Notes under the pieces: generated by a model
Databases searched by the model: none
Told to the model about the DNA's origin: nothing
Seen by the model: only the letters and a program-made list of their open reading frames with translations
Shown: one piece after another, positions 1 through 10,068 of the stretch
Layout of the letters: each line of letters begins with the position of its first letter
How positions within the stretch are numbered: position 1 is the stretch's first letter
Translations under genes and position numbers: made by a program
Origin: Nonomuraea candida
GTDB taxonomy: Bacteria; Actinomycetota; Actinomycetes; Streptosporangiales; Streptosporangiaceae
Reading direction: 5' to 3'
Length of the DNA: 64,000 nucleotides
Assembly: GCF_000725485.1 (NCBI RefSeq)
Contig: NZ_KL647031.1
Location: 186,001 to 250,000, forward strand

Positions 1-705
1 GGCGTGGTGATCGACACCGCCTGGTTCAGGGGCAACCACCCCACCCACGCCTCGGTGGAGGCGGCGTACGTGCCGGGGCATCCCGCACCCGAGGAGGTGC
101 TGGCGGCGCGGTGGACGCCGATCGTGCCGCTGTCGGAGCTCAAGGGCGACACCGAGCACCACTTCCCGGTCGCCGGCGAGGCGGTCCACACCCACGTACG
201 GCTCCGCATCCACCCCGACGGCGGCGTCGCCCGGCTCCGGGTGCACGGAGAGGTCAGGGCCGACCTGTCGCTCTACGACGGCCTCGGGCTCGACCTGGCC
301 GCCCTGGCCAACGGCGGGCTGGTCACCGCCTGCTCCGACGACTTCTACTCCGCGCCCGGCAACGTCATCGCGCCCGGCCTGGCCCGGCACCAGGCCGAGG
401 GCTGGGAGACGGCCAGGCGGCGGGGCGAGGGCAACGACTGGCTCGTCATCCGGCTGGCCGGGCGCGGCGTCATCCGGCTGGCCGAGATCGACACCACCAA
501 CCTGCTGTACAACGCGCCCGCCGAGGTGTCGCTGACCGGGCTGGACGGGCCGCGCGAGGTGCCGCTCCTGCCCAGGACCCCGCTCCGGCCCGACACGCCG
601 CACCGCTTCCGCCTCGGCCCCGCCGAGCCGGTCACGCACGTGCGCGTGGACATCTACCCCGACGGCGGCCTGGCCCGCGTCCGCCTCCACGGCCACCTCG
701 CCTGA
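1..705 (+). CDS. alc: Allantoicase, C-terminal part
   Basis: Allantoicase hydrolyses allantoate to ureidoglycolate and urea in purine catabolism in the cytoplasm. The frame is open from base 1, so the N-terminus lies outside the window and about 234 residues remain. The family is built from two homologous beta-sandwich repeats. Here the end of repeat 1 (HPDGGVARLRVHG near residue 70) and the end of repeat 2 (YPDGGLARVRLHG at the C-terminus) match each other closely. The segments DTAWFRGNHP and LLYNAPAEVSL are typical of the family. The gene converges on the kinase gene, with a strong hairpin between them. Other ureide-pathway genes would be expected upstream. Confidence 0.88.
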   Translation, partial: GVVIDTAWFRGNHPTHASVEAAYVPGHPAPEEVLAARWTPIVPLSELKGDTEHHFPVAGEAVHTHVRLRIHPDGGVARLRVHGEVRADLSLYDGLGLDLAALANGGLVTACSDDFYSAPGNVIAPGLARHQAEGWETARRRGEGNDWLVIRLAGRGVIRLAEIDTTNLLYNAPAEVSLTGLDGPREVPLLPRTPLRPDTPHRFRLGPAEPVTHVRVDIYPDGGLARVRLHGHLA

Positions 706-734
706 CCGCCCTCCCGCCCGTGGCGGGAGGGCGG
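706..734. terminator. Bidirectional hairpin terminator
   Basis: A perfect 13-bp stem (706-718 with 722-734) and a 3-base loop start one base after the allantoicase stop and end five bases before the kinase stop. No T-tract is present, as is common in actinobacteria. It can serve both convergent genes. Confidence 0.75.
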
Positions 735-739
735 CCCGC

Positions 740-2680
740 TCACTGCCAGAGGAAGACGGTGCTGCCGACCGGCCGCCGGCTGTTGGGCACCGGCCGCTGG
801 TACTGCACCACGCCGCCGTTGCCCAGCCGCTGCACCCGCACCTTGAAGCCCAGCGCCTCCAGCTCCGCCTTGGCGTCGTTGACGTTCTTCCCAATCACCC
901 CGGGCACCATGCCGAACGGCTGGTCCTCGCGGTCCTCGTCGTCATCGTCGCCCCGGAACCACTCCCAGATGTCCGCCTGGCACCGCGCCACCGTCACCAT
1001 GACCGGCGCGCCCCTGTCGACCTCGGACTTGGCCTTGGGCGACTGGGCGATGACCGTGCACGGCTCGGCGTCGTCGTCGACCTCGGTGACCTGCACCTGG
1101 AAGCCCTGCTTGCTCAGGAAGTCGGCGGCCTGGTCCTTCGGCATGCCGGCGACGTCGGGCATGACGAGCCCGGCGCTGACGAAGATGTGGACCGTGGCGC
1201 CCTTCTTGACCTTCTCGCCCACCATCGGCGAGGTGCGGATCACCTTGTCGCGCTCGATCTCCTGGCTGGGCAGGCGCTTGACGTTGCCGACCGTCAGGCC
1301 CGCCTTGGCGATCTCGGCCCGCGCGCTGTTGCCGGTCAGGCCCGACACGTCGGGCACCACGATGCGCTCGGGCCCCAGCGAGGGCACCAGCGTGACCGTC
1401 GAGCCCTTCTCCAGCTCGGAGTCGGCCACCGGGTCGGTGCTGAGGATCAGGCCCTCGGCCACCTTCTCGTCGTACTGGCCCTCGGCCTTGCGCATCAGCA
1501 GGCCGGCCCCGGCGAGGTTCTTCTCGGCGACCACCAGGTTCTTGCCGACCAGGTCGGGCACCTTGACGTATTCGGGCTGCGCGAAATACCACCCCGTCAG
1601 CCCGACCGCCACCGCCAGCACGGCGGCCAGCGTCACCAGGAACCAGTTGGGCCGGAACCCGCGCCGCGGCTCCGGCGCCTCGGCCCGCGGCTGGATCAGC
1701 GTGTGGGAGGGGGCGACCATCGTGTGGGCGGGGGCGGCGGCCTGCGGCACCGACTGCGCGCCCGACGGCATGCCGAACGTCTGGGGCCGTGACGGCGGCA
1801 TCACCGGGCCGGTGCCCGGCGGCGTGGTGGTGCGCGGCAGCATGCGGTGCGCGTCGACCGCCGCCACGAGCATCGCGGTCGCGTCGGCGGGGCGGTGCTG
1901 CGGCTCGCGCGCGGTCGCGCCCGCCACCAGCGTGTCGATCAGCGGCGGCACCTCGGGTACCAGCGACGACGGCGCCGGCACCGTGTCGTGGACGTGCCGG
2001 TAGGCCACCGACATGGGCGTCTCGCCGTCGTACGGCTGCTGCCCCGTCACCAGCTCGAACAGCATGATGCCGGCGGCGTAGACGTCGCTGCGCACGTCGG
2101 CGGCGCCGGTGATGACCTGCTCGGGCGCCATGTAGCCGATCGTGCCGATCATCACGCCGGTGCGGGTCTGGTTGGTCGCCTCGATGGCCTTGGCCAGGCC
2201 GAAGTCGACGACCTTGACCCGGCCGTCGTCGGTCATCAGGACGTTCTCGGGCTTCACGTCACGGTGGACCATGCCGGCCTGGTGGGCCGCGCCGAGCGCG
2301 GCGAGCACCGGGATCATGATCTCCAGGGCCTCCCGGGCGGGCAGCCTGCCTCGCTCGCGCAGGATGTCGCGCAGGGTGCGGCCCGGGACGTATTCCATCG
2401 ACAGGTAGACGACGTCGTTGTCGGTGCCCTGGTCGAAGACGTGCACCACGTTGGGGTGCGAGAGGCTGGCAACCGACTTGGCCTCGCCGATGAACCTCCT
2501 GACGAAGGCAGGGTCCTCGGCGAGCGAGCGGTGCATGACCTTCAGCGCCACCGTCCGGTCGAGCCGGATGTCCAGCGCGAGGTAGACGGTCGCCATACCG
2601 CCCCGGGCGATCCGGCTCTCGATGCGGTAGCGCCCATCGAGGAGCCGCCCGACCAGGGGGTCCGCAGTCGTCGTATCCAC
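740..2680 (-). CDS. Membrane Ser/Thr protein kinase with four PASTA domains
   Basis: PknB/PknL-type receptor kinase of 646 residues. The cytoplasmic kinase domain (about 17-275) has the glycine loop ARGGMATVY, Lys47 in VALK, HRD at 139-141 and DFG at 159-161. A Pro-rich linker is followed by one membrane segment (about 347-368), then four extracellular PASTA repeats, each beginning with a PDV/PDL/PGV-type motif, which bind peptidoglycan or muropeptides in this family. The start is GTG. In M. tuberculosis the kinase PknL phosphorylates Rv2175c, whose homologue lies at 6488-6862, so a kinase/substrate link is likely; PknL itself lacks PASTA domains, so strict orthology is inferred from gene order. 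Confidence 0.93.
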   Translation of the reverse strand: MDTTTADPLVGRLLDGRYRIESRIARGGMATVYLALDIRLDRTVALKVMHRSLAEDPAFVRRFIGEAKSVASLSHPNVVHVFDQGTDNDVVYLSMEYVPGRTLRDILRERGRLPAREALEIMIPVLAALGAAHQAGMVHRDVKPENVLMTDDGRVKVVDFGLAKAIEATNQTRTGVMIGTIGYMAPEQVITGAADVRSDVYAAGIMLFELVTGQQPYDGETPMSVAYRHVHDTVPAPSSLVPEVPPLIDTLVAGATAREPQHRPADATAMLVAAVDAHRMLPRTTTPPGTGPVMPPSRPQTFGMPSGAQSVPQAAAPAHTMVAPSHTLIQPRAEAPEPRRGFRPNWFLVTLAAVLAVAVGLTGWYFAQPEYVKVPDLVGKNLVVAEKNLAGAGLLMRKAEGQYDEKVAEGLILSTDPVADSELEKGSTVTLVPSLGPERIVVPDVSGLTGNSARAEIAKAGLTVGNVKRLPSQEIERDKVIRTSPMVGEKVKKGATVHIFVSAGLVMPDVAGMPKDQAADFLSKQGFQVQVTEVDDDAEPCTVIAQSPKAKSEVDRGAPVMVTVARCQADIWEWFRGDDDDEDREDQPFGMVPGVIGKNVNDAKAELEALGFKVRVQRLGNGGVVQYQRPVPNSRRPVGSTVFLWQ

Positions 2681-2797
2681 CCCGCTGAGTTTACGGGCGT
2701 TTTGGCCCCGGCATGGCCTCGCCGCCCGAAACCGATGCGGAGACGTTCTCGTCGGAACGTCCCCGCTCCCGGCGGCACTGACCAGGGGTCACTCTCG

Positions 2798-3792
<995 letters not shown>

Positions 3793-3796
<4 letters not shown>

Positions 3797-5127
3797 GAAA
3801 TTTCCTGAAATCTCCCAGGCGCGCACAGGGCGGCCAGCTCGCTCTCCTCGCCCGGCAGCTCGCCCAGCAGGATCGCCGTCGTGACCGGGGCCAGCAGCAC
3901 GCCGCCCCGGTGATGCCCCGTCGCGTACGCCAGCCCCGGGGTCGCGGCCGGCCCGATGAGCGGCAGGTTGTCCGGGGTGCCCGGACGCAGCCCCGCCACC
4001 ACGTCGGCCACCTCCAGCTCGGTGACGCCCGGCACCAGCTCCCTGGCGTCGCGCAGCAGCTCGTAGAGCCCGCCCGCGGTCACCTTGGTGTCGAACCCCA
4101 TCTCCTCCTGGGTGGCCCCGACCACCAGCTCGCCGTCGCCCCGGGGGACGAGGTAGACCGACGAGCCGTGCACGGTGCCGCGTACGCACCGGGTGAGCAG
4201 CGGCCGCGGGGAGCGCAGCCGCATGATCTGCCCCTTGACCGGCCGCACCGGCACCTCGGCCAGCCCGGAGCTCCACGCCCCCGCCGCCAGGACGACCCGC
4301 TCGGCCCTCAGCTCCGAGAGGCCGCCGACGCCACCTGAGCTCTCGACGCCACCTGAGCTCTCGACGTCACCTGAGCTCTCGACGCCGCCTGAGCCATGGA
4401 CGCCGCCGGAGCCGGTGGCGCCGCTCCCCGGGCCGGGCGCGCCACCGGCACGGCCGCCGGGGGACGGGGACGCGTCACGGCCGCCGGGGGACGGGGACGC
4501 GTCACGGCCGCCGGGGGACGGGGGCGCGAGGCGTACGCCTGCGACCCGGCCGCCCTCGCGCAGCAGCTCGCTCACGCGGGCCCGCACCACCGGCACGCCC
4601 CGCCGCTCCAGCGCGGCCAGCAGGGCCGCGGTCACGCGGCGCGGATCCACCCACGCGTCGTCGGCCGCCAGCAGGCCGCCGCGCACCGACGGGGCCAGCA
4701 TCGGCTCCAGCCGCCGGCACTCGCGCCCGGTCAGCCGCTCGACCGGCAGCCCCAGCTTGTCCATGTACGCCGCCAGCTCGTCCAGCGCCGCCAGGTCGTC
4801 GGCCCCGTAGGCGACGTCGAGCGTGCCGTCGGAGCGCAGGTCGAGCGTCCGCGCGGGACCGCCGCCGGGGTCGCCACCCGGGTCGAGCCCGGAGTCGGCG
4901 GCCAGCTCGGCGGCGAAGGAGGGCCAGCGGCGCAGCGCGGCCACCCCCAGCCGCAGCAGCGGCGTCTCGGTGTAGGTCACCTCGCTGACCGGGGCCAGCA
5001 TGCCCGCCGCCGCGTAGGAGGCCCCCCTGCCGGGGGCCGGGTCGACCACGGTGACCGGCCGCCCCTGGCGCGCCAGCCGCCACGCCACCGACAGCCCGAC
5101 GACTCCGCCGCCCACGATCACATCCAC
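3793..5127 (-). CDS. thiO: Glycine oxidase ThiO with low-complexity insert
   Basis: FAD-dependent amino-acid oxidase that makes dehydroglycine for ThiG. The Rossmann motif VGGGVVGLS is at the N-terminus, and C-terminal motifs LRPGTPDNLPLIG and TGHHRGGVLLAP are typical of the family. I chose GTG at 5125-5127 (444 residues) because the in-frame ATG at 5146-5148 lies inside the conserved 3' strand of the TPP riboswitch, whereas GGGAG sits five bases before this GTG. About 67 residues (near 203-269) are a Gly/Ser/Pro-rich insert encoded by tandem repeats, placed before the C-terminal Rossmann strand; catalytic motifs are intact, so it is probably a surface loop. Confidence 0.93.
4321..4521. repeat. 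In-frame tandem repeats inside thiO
   Basis: Two adjacent minisatellites. Near 4320-4400 a roughly 21-bp unit encoding GGVESS-like residues is repeated about four times. Near 4450-4521 a 27-bp unit encoding SPGGRDASP-like residues is repeated about two and a half times. Both keep the reading frame. Confidence 0.85.
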
Positions 5128-5130
5128 ATG

Positions 5131-5222
5131 CGCTCCCTTCGCCGGCATGATCCGGATCAGGTGTCTTGCGGTCGAAGGCCCGGCAAAGCCTTCCTCTCAG
5201 CCCGGTATACGGCCGGACTCCC
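5131..5222 (-). promoter_or_regulatory. TPP riboswitch (THI element)
   Basis: On the minus strand the leader has the diagnostic conserved blocks in order: GGGAGTCCGG, GGGCTGAGAGG, then CACCTGATCCGGATCATG followed by CCGGCGAAGGGAG. This is the aptamer that binds thiamine pyrophosphate. The final GGGAG doubles as the ribosome-binding site of thiO, so ligand binding most likely blocks translation initiation of thiO-thiS-thiG. Confidence 0.93.
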
Positions 5223-5280
5223 GCGCGTCTTACGATCCACAGCCTACGGCCTCGATGCGGCGTTCGAGCACCGGCCCCGT

Positions 5281-5286
5281 TATGGT
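5281..5286 (+). promoter_or_regulatory. -10 element, leaderless FAD reductase gene
   Basis: TATGGT followed by seven bases and then GTG (5294). This spacing puts transcription start on or next to the start codon. No convincing -35 is visible. Confidence 0.5.
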
Positions 5287-5293
5287 CGTGACC

Positions 5294-6457
5294 GTGAACC
5301 ATGTCGTGGTGGTGGGAGCGGGCCTGGCCGGGGTGCGCACTGTCGAGGTCCTGCGCGGGCGCGGCTTCACCGGCCGCATCACGCTGATCGGCGAGGAGCG
5401 TCATCGCCCCTACGACCGGCCGCCGCTGTCGAAGGCGGTGCTCAAGGGCGAGGCCGACACCAGCTTCGTCGACACCGACCTCGATGCCCTGGAGGTCGGC
5501 TTCTGGCCGGGCGTGGCCGCCAAGTCGCTGCGCGCCGGCGTCGTGGAGACCACCGAGGGCGAGGTCCCCTACGACGGCCTGGTCATCGCCACCGGCGCCG
5601 AGCCGATCCGGCTGCCGGGCGACGGCCCCCAGCACCTGCTGCGCACCCTCGACGACGCCCACGAGCTGCGCGCCGTGCTCGTGCCCGGCGCCCACGTCGC
5701 GGTCATCGGCGCGGGCTGGATCGGCGCGGAGGTCGCCACCGCGGCCCGCCGCGCCGGCTGCTCCGTGACGGTCATCGAGAGCGCCGCCACCCCGCTGGCG
5801 ACCGCCGTCGGCACCGAGATCGGCGCCCGCACCGAGCGCTGGTACGACGGCATCGACCTGCGGCTCGACACCATGGTCGAGTCCGTCGACGAGGGCGGCG
5901 TGCGGCTGGTGGGCGGCGAGTTCGTGCCGGCCCACGTCGTCGTCACCGGCATCGGCGTGCGCCCGGCGGTCGAATGGCTCGCCGACGCCGACATCGACCT
6001 GCACAACGGCGTCGTCACCGACGAGCACCTGCGCACCTCGCTGCCCGGCGTCGTCGCGGTCGGCGACTGCGCCGCCTGGTGGTCGCGCCGCTGGGCCACC
6101 AGGCTCAGGGTCGAACACTGGGACACCGCGCTCAACGCCCCCGAGGTCGCCGCCGCGACGCTGCTGGGGGAGGAGGCGGTCTACGACCCGGTGCCGTACT
6201 TCTGGTCCGAGCAGTTCGGGCACATGATGCAGTACACCGGCCATCACCCCGCCGGCGAGCGGCTCGTCTACCGGGGCGAGCCCGACGACAAGTGGTCGGC
6301 CGTCTGGCTCGGCCCCGGCGACGTCGTCGCCGCGGTGCTCGCCGTGGACCGGCCGCGCGACTACGTCCAGGGCCGCAGGCTTATCGCCTCCGGCGCCCGC
6401 CTCGACGCGGAACGCCTGGTAGATCCACAAGTACCCCTACGGGATTGTGTTGTTTGA
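5294..6457 (+). CDS. FAD/NAD(P)-dependent ferredoxin reductase-type oxidoreductase
   Basis: Rhodocoxin/BphA4-type reductase of 387 residues. It has an N-terminal FAD Rossmann motif (VVVVGAGLAG), the family block YDRPPLSK, a second nucleotide-binding motif (VAVIGAGWIGAEVA), the FAD-contacting VGDCA segment and a C-terminal reductase domain. Such enzymes pass electrons from NAD(P)H to a ferredoxin that serves an oxygenase. No ferredoxin is adjacent; the one at 16590 is 10 kb away and any pairing is speculative. I preferred GTG 5294 because a -10 hexamer occupies 5281-5286 and the resulting N-terminus (MNHVVVVGAG) fits homologues; ATG 5282 would overlap that promoter. Confidence 0.85.
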   Translation: MNHVVVVGAGLAGVRTVEVLRGRGFTGRITLIGEERHRPYDRPPLSKAVLKGEADTSFVDTDLDALEVGFWPGVAAKSLRAGVVETTEGEVPYDGLVIATGAEPIRLPGDGPQHLLRTLDDAHELRAVLVPGAHVAVIGAGWIGAEVATAARRAGCSVTVIESAATPLATAVGTEIGARTERWYDGIDLRLDTMVESVDEGGVRLVGGEFVPAHVVVTGIGVRPAVEWLADADIDLHNGVVTDEHLRTSLPGVVAVGDCAAWWSRRWATRLRVEHWDTALNAPEVAAATLLGEEAVYDPVPYFWSEQFGHMMQYTGHHPAGERLVYRGEPDDKWSAVWLGPGDVVAAVLAVDRPRDYVQGRRLIASGARLDAERLVDPQVPLRDCVV

Positions 6458-6487
6458 GCAAGCACGGCATGTGGTAGTTGTGGTTTC

Positions 6488-6862
6488 GTGACGCTTTCTG
6501 TTGCACAGATCGACCGGGAGACCGACCAGCTCGTCGACGAGTGGTTGACACTCCCCGAAGTGGCCTCGCGCCTCGACCTTCCACTCGGGAGGGCCAAGCA
6601 GCTCCTGCGGGATCACAAGCTCCTCGGCGTGCGCCGGGGCAGCGGCGGGCCACAGGTGCCCGCGGTGTTCCTCGACGGAAAGGACGTGATGAAGGGCCTG
6701 CCCGGCACACTCACCGTGTTGCAGGACGCCGGATACGACGACGTCGAGGCGCTGCGCTGGCTCTTCACCCCCGACGAATCCCTGCCGGGGTCGCCCATCG
6801 AGGCGATCAAGGCCGGGCGTCACACTGAGGTCAAGCGGCGTGCCCAAGCCCTTGCTTTCTGA
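6488..6862 (+). CDS. Rv2175c-family DNA-binding protein
   Basis: A 124-residue winged-helix protein of the Rv2175c type. The N-terminal helix-turn-helix segment ([20 protein letters not shown]) precedes the conserved C-terminal half with QVPAVFLDG and [11 protein letters not shown]. In M. tuberculosis Rv2175c binds DNA and is a PknL substrate; phosphorylation near its N-terminus weakens binding. Here Thr and Ser residues are present at positions 2, 4 and 13, but which is modified cannot be told. A TAGTTG hexamer seven bases before the GTG start suggests leaderless transcription. Its end overlaps thiE by 23 bases, so the two are probably co-expressed. Confidence 0.88.
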   Translation: MTLSVAQIDRETDQLVDEWLTLPEVASRLDLPLGRAKQLLRDHKLLGVRRGSGGPQVPAVFLDGKDVMKGLPGTLTVLQDAGYDDVEALRWLFTPDESLPGSPIEAIKAGRHTEVKRRAQALAF

Positions 6863-7478
6863 CGCCCGCCTCTATCTCTGCACAGACGGCCGCCGCGACC
6901 GCGGCGATCTGGCGGAGTTCCTCGATACGGTGCTGGCCGCGGGCGTGGACATCATCCAGTTGCGGGAGAAGGGACTGGAGGCGCGCGAAGAACTCGCGCT
7001 CCTCGAGGTCTTCCGCGACGCCTGCGACCGGCACGGCAAGCTCCTGGCCGTGAACGACCGGGCGGACATCGCCTACGCCGCCCGGCCCGACGTGCTCCAT
7101 CTGGGGCAGGACGACCTTCCCGTGACGGTCGCGCGAGAGATACTCGGCGACGACATCGTCATCGGCCGGTCCACCCACTCCGCCGCCGAGGCTTCCGCCG
7201 CGGCCGTGGAGGAGGGCGTCGACTACTTCTGCTGCGGCCCCGTCTGGCCCACGCCCACCAAGCCCGGCCGCCACGCCCCCGGCCCGTCGCTGCTGCGGCA
7301 CGCGGCGGCGCTGGAGACCTCGCGGCCGTGGTTCGGGATCGGCGGCATCGACCTCGCCAACCTCGACGAGGTCATGTCCTGCGGCGTGCGGCGGGTGGTG
7401 GTCGTCCGCGCGATCACCGACGCCGACGACCCGGGCGCGGCGGCGGCGGAGTTCGCCAAGCGCCTCGCGGCAGGCTGA
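6840..7478 (+). CDS. thiE: Thiamine-phosphate synthase
   Basis: ThiE joins HMP pyrophosphate and thiazole phosphate to give thiamine phosphate. The 212-residue TIM barrel shows [35 protein letters not shown] and the phosphate-binding [11 protein letters not shown], all characteristic. The start is GTG 6840, inside the end of the Rv2175c gene. It lies across the thi locus from thiOSG but on the opposite strand and without its own riboswitch. A strong terminator hairpin follows six bases after the stop. Confidence 0.95.
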   Translation: MPKPLLSDARLYLCTDGRRDRGDLAEFLDTVLAAGVDIIQLREKGLEAREELALLEVFRDACDRHGKLLAVNDRADIAYAARPDVLHLGQDDLPVTVAREILGDDIVIGRSTHSAAEASAAAVEEGVDYFCCGPVWPTPTKPGRHAPGPSLLRHAAALETSRPWFGIGGIDLANLDEVMSCGVRRVVVVRAITDADDPGAAAAEFAKRLAAG

Positions 7479-7483
7479 CCCCG

Positions 7484-7512
7484 AAGGCGCCCGCCTCACC
7501 GGCGGGCGCCTT
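7484..7512 (+). terminator. thiE terminator hairpin
   Basis: Perfect 12-bp stem (7484-7495 with 7501-7512), five-base loop, starting six bases after the thiE stop. Confidence 0.75.
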
Positions 7513-7522
7513 CCTCATCGCC

Positions 7523-7620
7523 GGCGGCCCGGCCCGGCCTGGTGGCGGCCCGGCCCGGCCTGGTGGCGGCCCGGCCCGGCCTGGTGGCGGCCCGGCCCGG
7601 CCTGGTGGCGGCCCGGCCCG
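7523..7620. repeat. 21-bp GC-rich tandem repeat, about 4.7 copies
   Basis: A GGCGGCCCGGCCCGGCCTGGT unit runs from 7523 to 7620 with identical copies. It sits between the convergent thiE and prenyl synthase genes and shows no coding signal. Confidence 0.88.
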
Positions 7621-7699
7621 CGTCCGGTCAGGTCTTGCGCGCAGGCGAGCCCGGAGGGCCGCGTTCGGCGGCCGCCGCGTCCGGTCAGGTCTTGCGCGA
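7620..7699. repeat. Duplicated 3' end of prenyl synthase gene
   Basis: A 22-base segment (GCGTCCGGTCAGGTCTTGCGCG) occurs at about 7620 and again at about 7678. The second copy contains the stop codon and last codons of the prenyl synthase gene, so its gene end has been copied 58 bases outward. Confidence 0.75.
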
Positions 7700-8752
7700 G
7701 GTGGCGGCGATGGCGAGGTCGGCCAGCGCCGTGCGGGCGTCGGCCGTGAGCGGGGCCGACTCCAGCGCCGCCAGCGCCTCGCCCAGATAGTCGCCTATCA
7801 GGTCCTCGCACTCCCGCAGCGCGCCCGTGTCCTCGATGATCTGCCGCAGCGCCTCGATCCCGCGCTCGTCCAGCCCGGGATCGCCCAGCAGCCGCCGCAC
7901 CGTCGCGGCCTCGGAAGGGGAGGCGGCGGCCAGCGTGCGGGCCACCAGCATCGTGCGCTTGCCCTCGCGCAGGTCGTCCCCGGCCGGCTTGCCCGTCTGC
8001 GCCGGGTCGCCGAACACGCCCAGGATGTCGTCACGGAGCTGGAAGGCGATGCCGACGCGGCGGCCGTACGCGGTGCACAGCTCGTCCATCCACGGCGCCA
8101 GGCCGCGGGCGGCGAGCACCAGGCCGAGCCGCAGCGGCTGCTCCACCGAGTATTTGCCGCTCTTGTAGAGGGCCACCCGCAGCGCCGACTCGAACGTGTT
8201 CTCCCCGTGCGCCTGCTCCAGCAGGTCGAGGTACTGGCCGCACATCAGCTCGGTGCGCATGTGGTCGTGGACGGGCTGGGCGGCCTCGATCGCCTCGCCC
8301 GGCAGCCCGCTGGCCCGCCACATCTCGCCCGACCAGATCAGCAGCAGGTTGCCCAGCAGGATCGCCGCGCCCTCGCCGAACTGCTCCGCCGAGCCGTACC
8401 AGCCGGACTTCTCGTGCATCGTCTGGAAGCGGCGGTGCGCCGACGGCATGCCGCGGCGCAGGTCGCTCTTGTCCATCACGTCGTCGTGCACCAGCGCGCT
8501 GGCCTGCAGCAGCTCCAGCGAGGCCGCGGCGGTGAAGATGCCGGGCACGTCGGCGCCGCCGGCGCCGCGCCAGCCCCAGTAGCAGAACGCCGGGCGCAGC
8601 CGTTTGCCGCCCGACAGCAGGTCGTCGGCGGCCGCGCGCAGCGGCGCGAACTCGGGGTCGCCGCCCTCGGGCAGCTGTCGTTCGACGAACTCGGAGAGGG
8701 CACGCTCCACCTGCGCGCGCAGGGTGTCCATGGCGGCGGCGTGAGTGGTCAT
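7685..8752 (-). CDS. Polyprenyl diphosphate synthase (GGPP synthase type)
   Basis: Trans-prenyltransferase of 355 residues that elongates allylic diphosphates with IPP. The first Asp-rich motif is DDVMD (90-94) with RRG after it, the second is DDILGVFGD starting at 241, and GGKRLRP is near residue 48. The position next to metF and the Rv2175c homologue matches IdsA2/Rv2173 of M. tuberculosis. The exact chain length cannot be read with certainty; the bulky residues before the first motif would be compatible with a C15-C20 product. ATG start; divergent from metF. Confidence 0.92.
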   Translation of the reverse strand: MTTHAAAMDTLRAQVERALSEFVERQLPEGGDPEFAPLRAAADDLLSGGKRLRPAFCYWGWRGAGGADVPGIFTAAASLELLQASALVHDDVMDKSDLRRGMPSAHRRFQTMHEKSGWYGSAEQFGEGAAILLGNLLLIWSGEMWRASGLPGEAIEAAQPVHDHMRTELMCGQYLDLLEQAHGENTFESALRVALYKSGKYSVEQPLRLGLVLAARGLAPWMDELCTAYGRRVGIAFQLRDDILGVFGDPAQTGKPAGDDLREGKRTMLVARTLAAASPSEAATVRRLLGDPGLDERGIEALRQIIEDTGALRECEDLIGDYLGEALAALESAPLTADARTALADLAIAATSRKT

Positions 8753-8833
8753 GCCATGAGACTAGTGGCCGCCACCGGAGGCCCGGATCTCCAGGTGGGC
8801 TCTCTGGAAGGGAGGCGCCGATGGCCGGGGCGG

Positions 8834-8839
8834 TACCCT
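8834..8839 (+). promoter_or_regulatory. -10 element, leaderless metF
   Basis: TACCCT followed by six bases and the metF ATG (8846). Suggests a leaderless transcript; the -35 region is not recognisable. Confidence 0.45.
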
Positions 8840-8845
8840 TGGGCC

Positions 8846-9766
8846 ATGGCGCTTGGTCGATCCTCCATCCGGCCCGATCGTGTTCCCACCGTCCGCGAGA
8901 TGCTCGCCTCCGGTGGCCGGTCGTTCTCGTTCGAGTTCTTCCCGCCGAAGACCGACGAGGGCGAGCGGCAGCTCTGGCGGGCGATCAGGGAGCTGGAGTC
9001 GTTGCGGCCGACCTTCGTGTCGGTGACGTACGGCGCCGGCGGCTCCACCCGCGACCGCACGGTCGACATCGTCGAGCGGATCGCCCACGACACCACGCTC
9101 ACGCCGGTGGCCCACTTCACCGCGGTCAACCACTCGATCCGCGAGCTGCGCCACCTCGTGGGGCGCTTCGCCGACGCCGGCGTGCGCAACATCCTGGCCG
9201 TGCGCGGCGACCCGCCCGGCGACCCGATGGCCGAGTGGGTGCGACACCCCGAGGGCGTCCTCTACGCCGAGGAGCTGGTGCGGCTGATCCGGCAGTCCGG
9301 CGACTTCTGCGTCGGCGTGGCGGCCTTCCCCTTCAAGCATCCGCGTTCGCCGTCCATCGAGTCCGACACCGAATACTTCGTGCAGAAGTGCCGGGCGGGG
9401 GCCGACTACGCGATCACCCAGATGTTCTTCCAGGCCGACGACTACCTGCGGCTGCGGGACCGGGTGGCGGCCCAGGGCTGCGACACGCCGATCATCCCGT
9501 GCATCATGCCGGTCACCCAGATGAGCACGATCGCCAGGTCGGAGCAGCTGTCGGGGGCGCCGTTCCCGCCCGAGCTGGCGGCCAGGTTCGAGGCGGTCAA
9601 GGACGACCCGGCGGCGGTGCGGCGGCTGGGCATCGACCACGGCGCCGAGCTGTGCCAGCGGCTGCTCGACGAGGGCGCGCCGGGCATCCACTTCATCACG
9701 TTCAACCGGTCGAGCGCGTCTCGCGAGGTGTTCCAGCGGCTGGAGCGGGTGCCGCTGTCGGCCTGA
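8846..9766 (+). CDS. metF: Methylenetetrahydrofolate reductase
   Basis: Flavoprotein reducing 5,10-methylene-THF to 5-methyl-THF for methionine synthesis. The 306-residue barrel has FEFFPPKT near the start, [40 protein letters not shown] and [10 protein letters not shown] at the end. The start was chosen at ATG 8846, where the family similarity begins; the ATG at 8821 has a good Shine-Dalgarno but lies in a different frame that encodes nothing recognisable. Single gene, divergent from the prenyl synthase gene. Confidence 0.95.
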   Translation: MALGRSSIRPDRVPTVREMLASGGRSFSFEFFPPKTDEGERQLWRAIRELESLRPTFVSVTYGAGGSTRDRTVDIVERIAHDTTLTPVAHFTAVNHSIRELRHLVGRFADAGVRNILAVRGDPPGDPMAEWVRHPEGVLYAEELVRLIRQSGDFCVGVAAFPFKHPRSPSIESDTEYFVQKCRAGADYAITQMFFQADDYLRLRDRVAAQGCDTPIIPCIMPVTQMSTIARSEQLSGAPFPPELAARFEAVKDDPAAVRRLGIDHGAELCQRLLDEGAPGIHFITFNRSSASREVFQRLERVPLSA

Positions 9767-10068
9767 CCCGGCGGGCGGGCATCCCGCGCGGGCCCGCGCC
9801 CCGCGAGGGCGGGCCTTGCCGTGCGGGCCCGCCGCCCCGAGGAGAGCGAAGCTTGCCGTGCGGGGTGCCGGGCTTTCCCGATGGGGTGCCCGCCACCCGT
9901 CCGCAGGGGGACCGGGCGGGTGACGGGCAGGGGCAAGCAGCCGACGGGTAAAGGGTCAGTTACTTTCTGTCATGTTTCCTGCCCGGCGTCAGGCGTGGCA
10001 AACCCACAGGTCACGGCTTTACCATGGGTGACTTTGCGTTCGGCCGGGAGCGGGCCTGCCGGCGCCCT
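9767..10068. other. Intergenic region between metF and GNAT gene
   Basis: 302 bases between convergent genes. The metF-proximal third holds GC-rich overlapping hairpins (terminator entry). The sequence CTTGCCGTGCGGG occurs twice (near 9815 and 9852). The part from about 9945 to 10030 is distinctly less GC-rich. I see no open frame or RNA gene that I can support. Confidence 0.6.
9791..9832. terminator. GC hairpins after metF
   Basis: GCGGGCC at 9809-9815 can pair either with GGCCCGC at 9791-9797 or with GGCCCGC at 9826-9832, giving two mutually exclusive 7-bp stems. No T-tract. Plausible terminator for metF. Confidence 0.45.
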
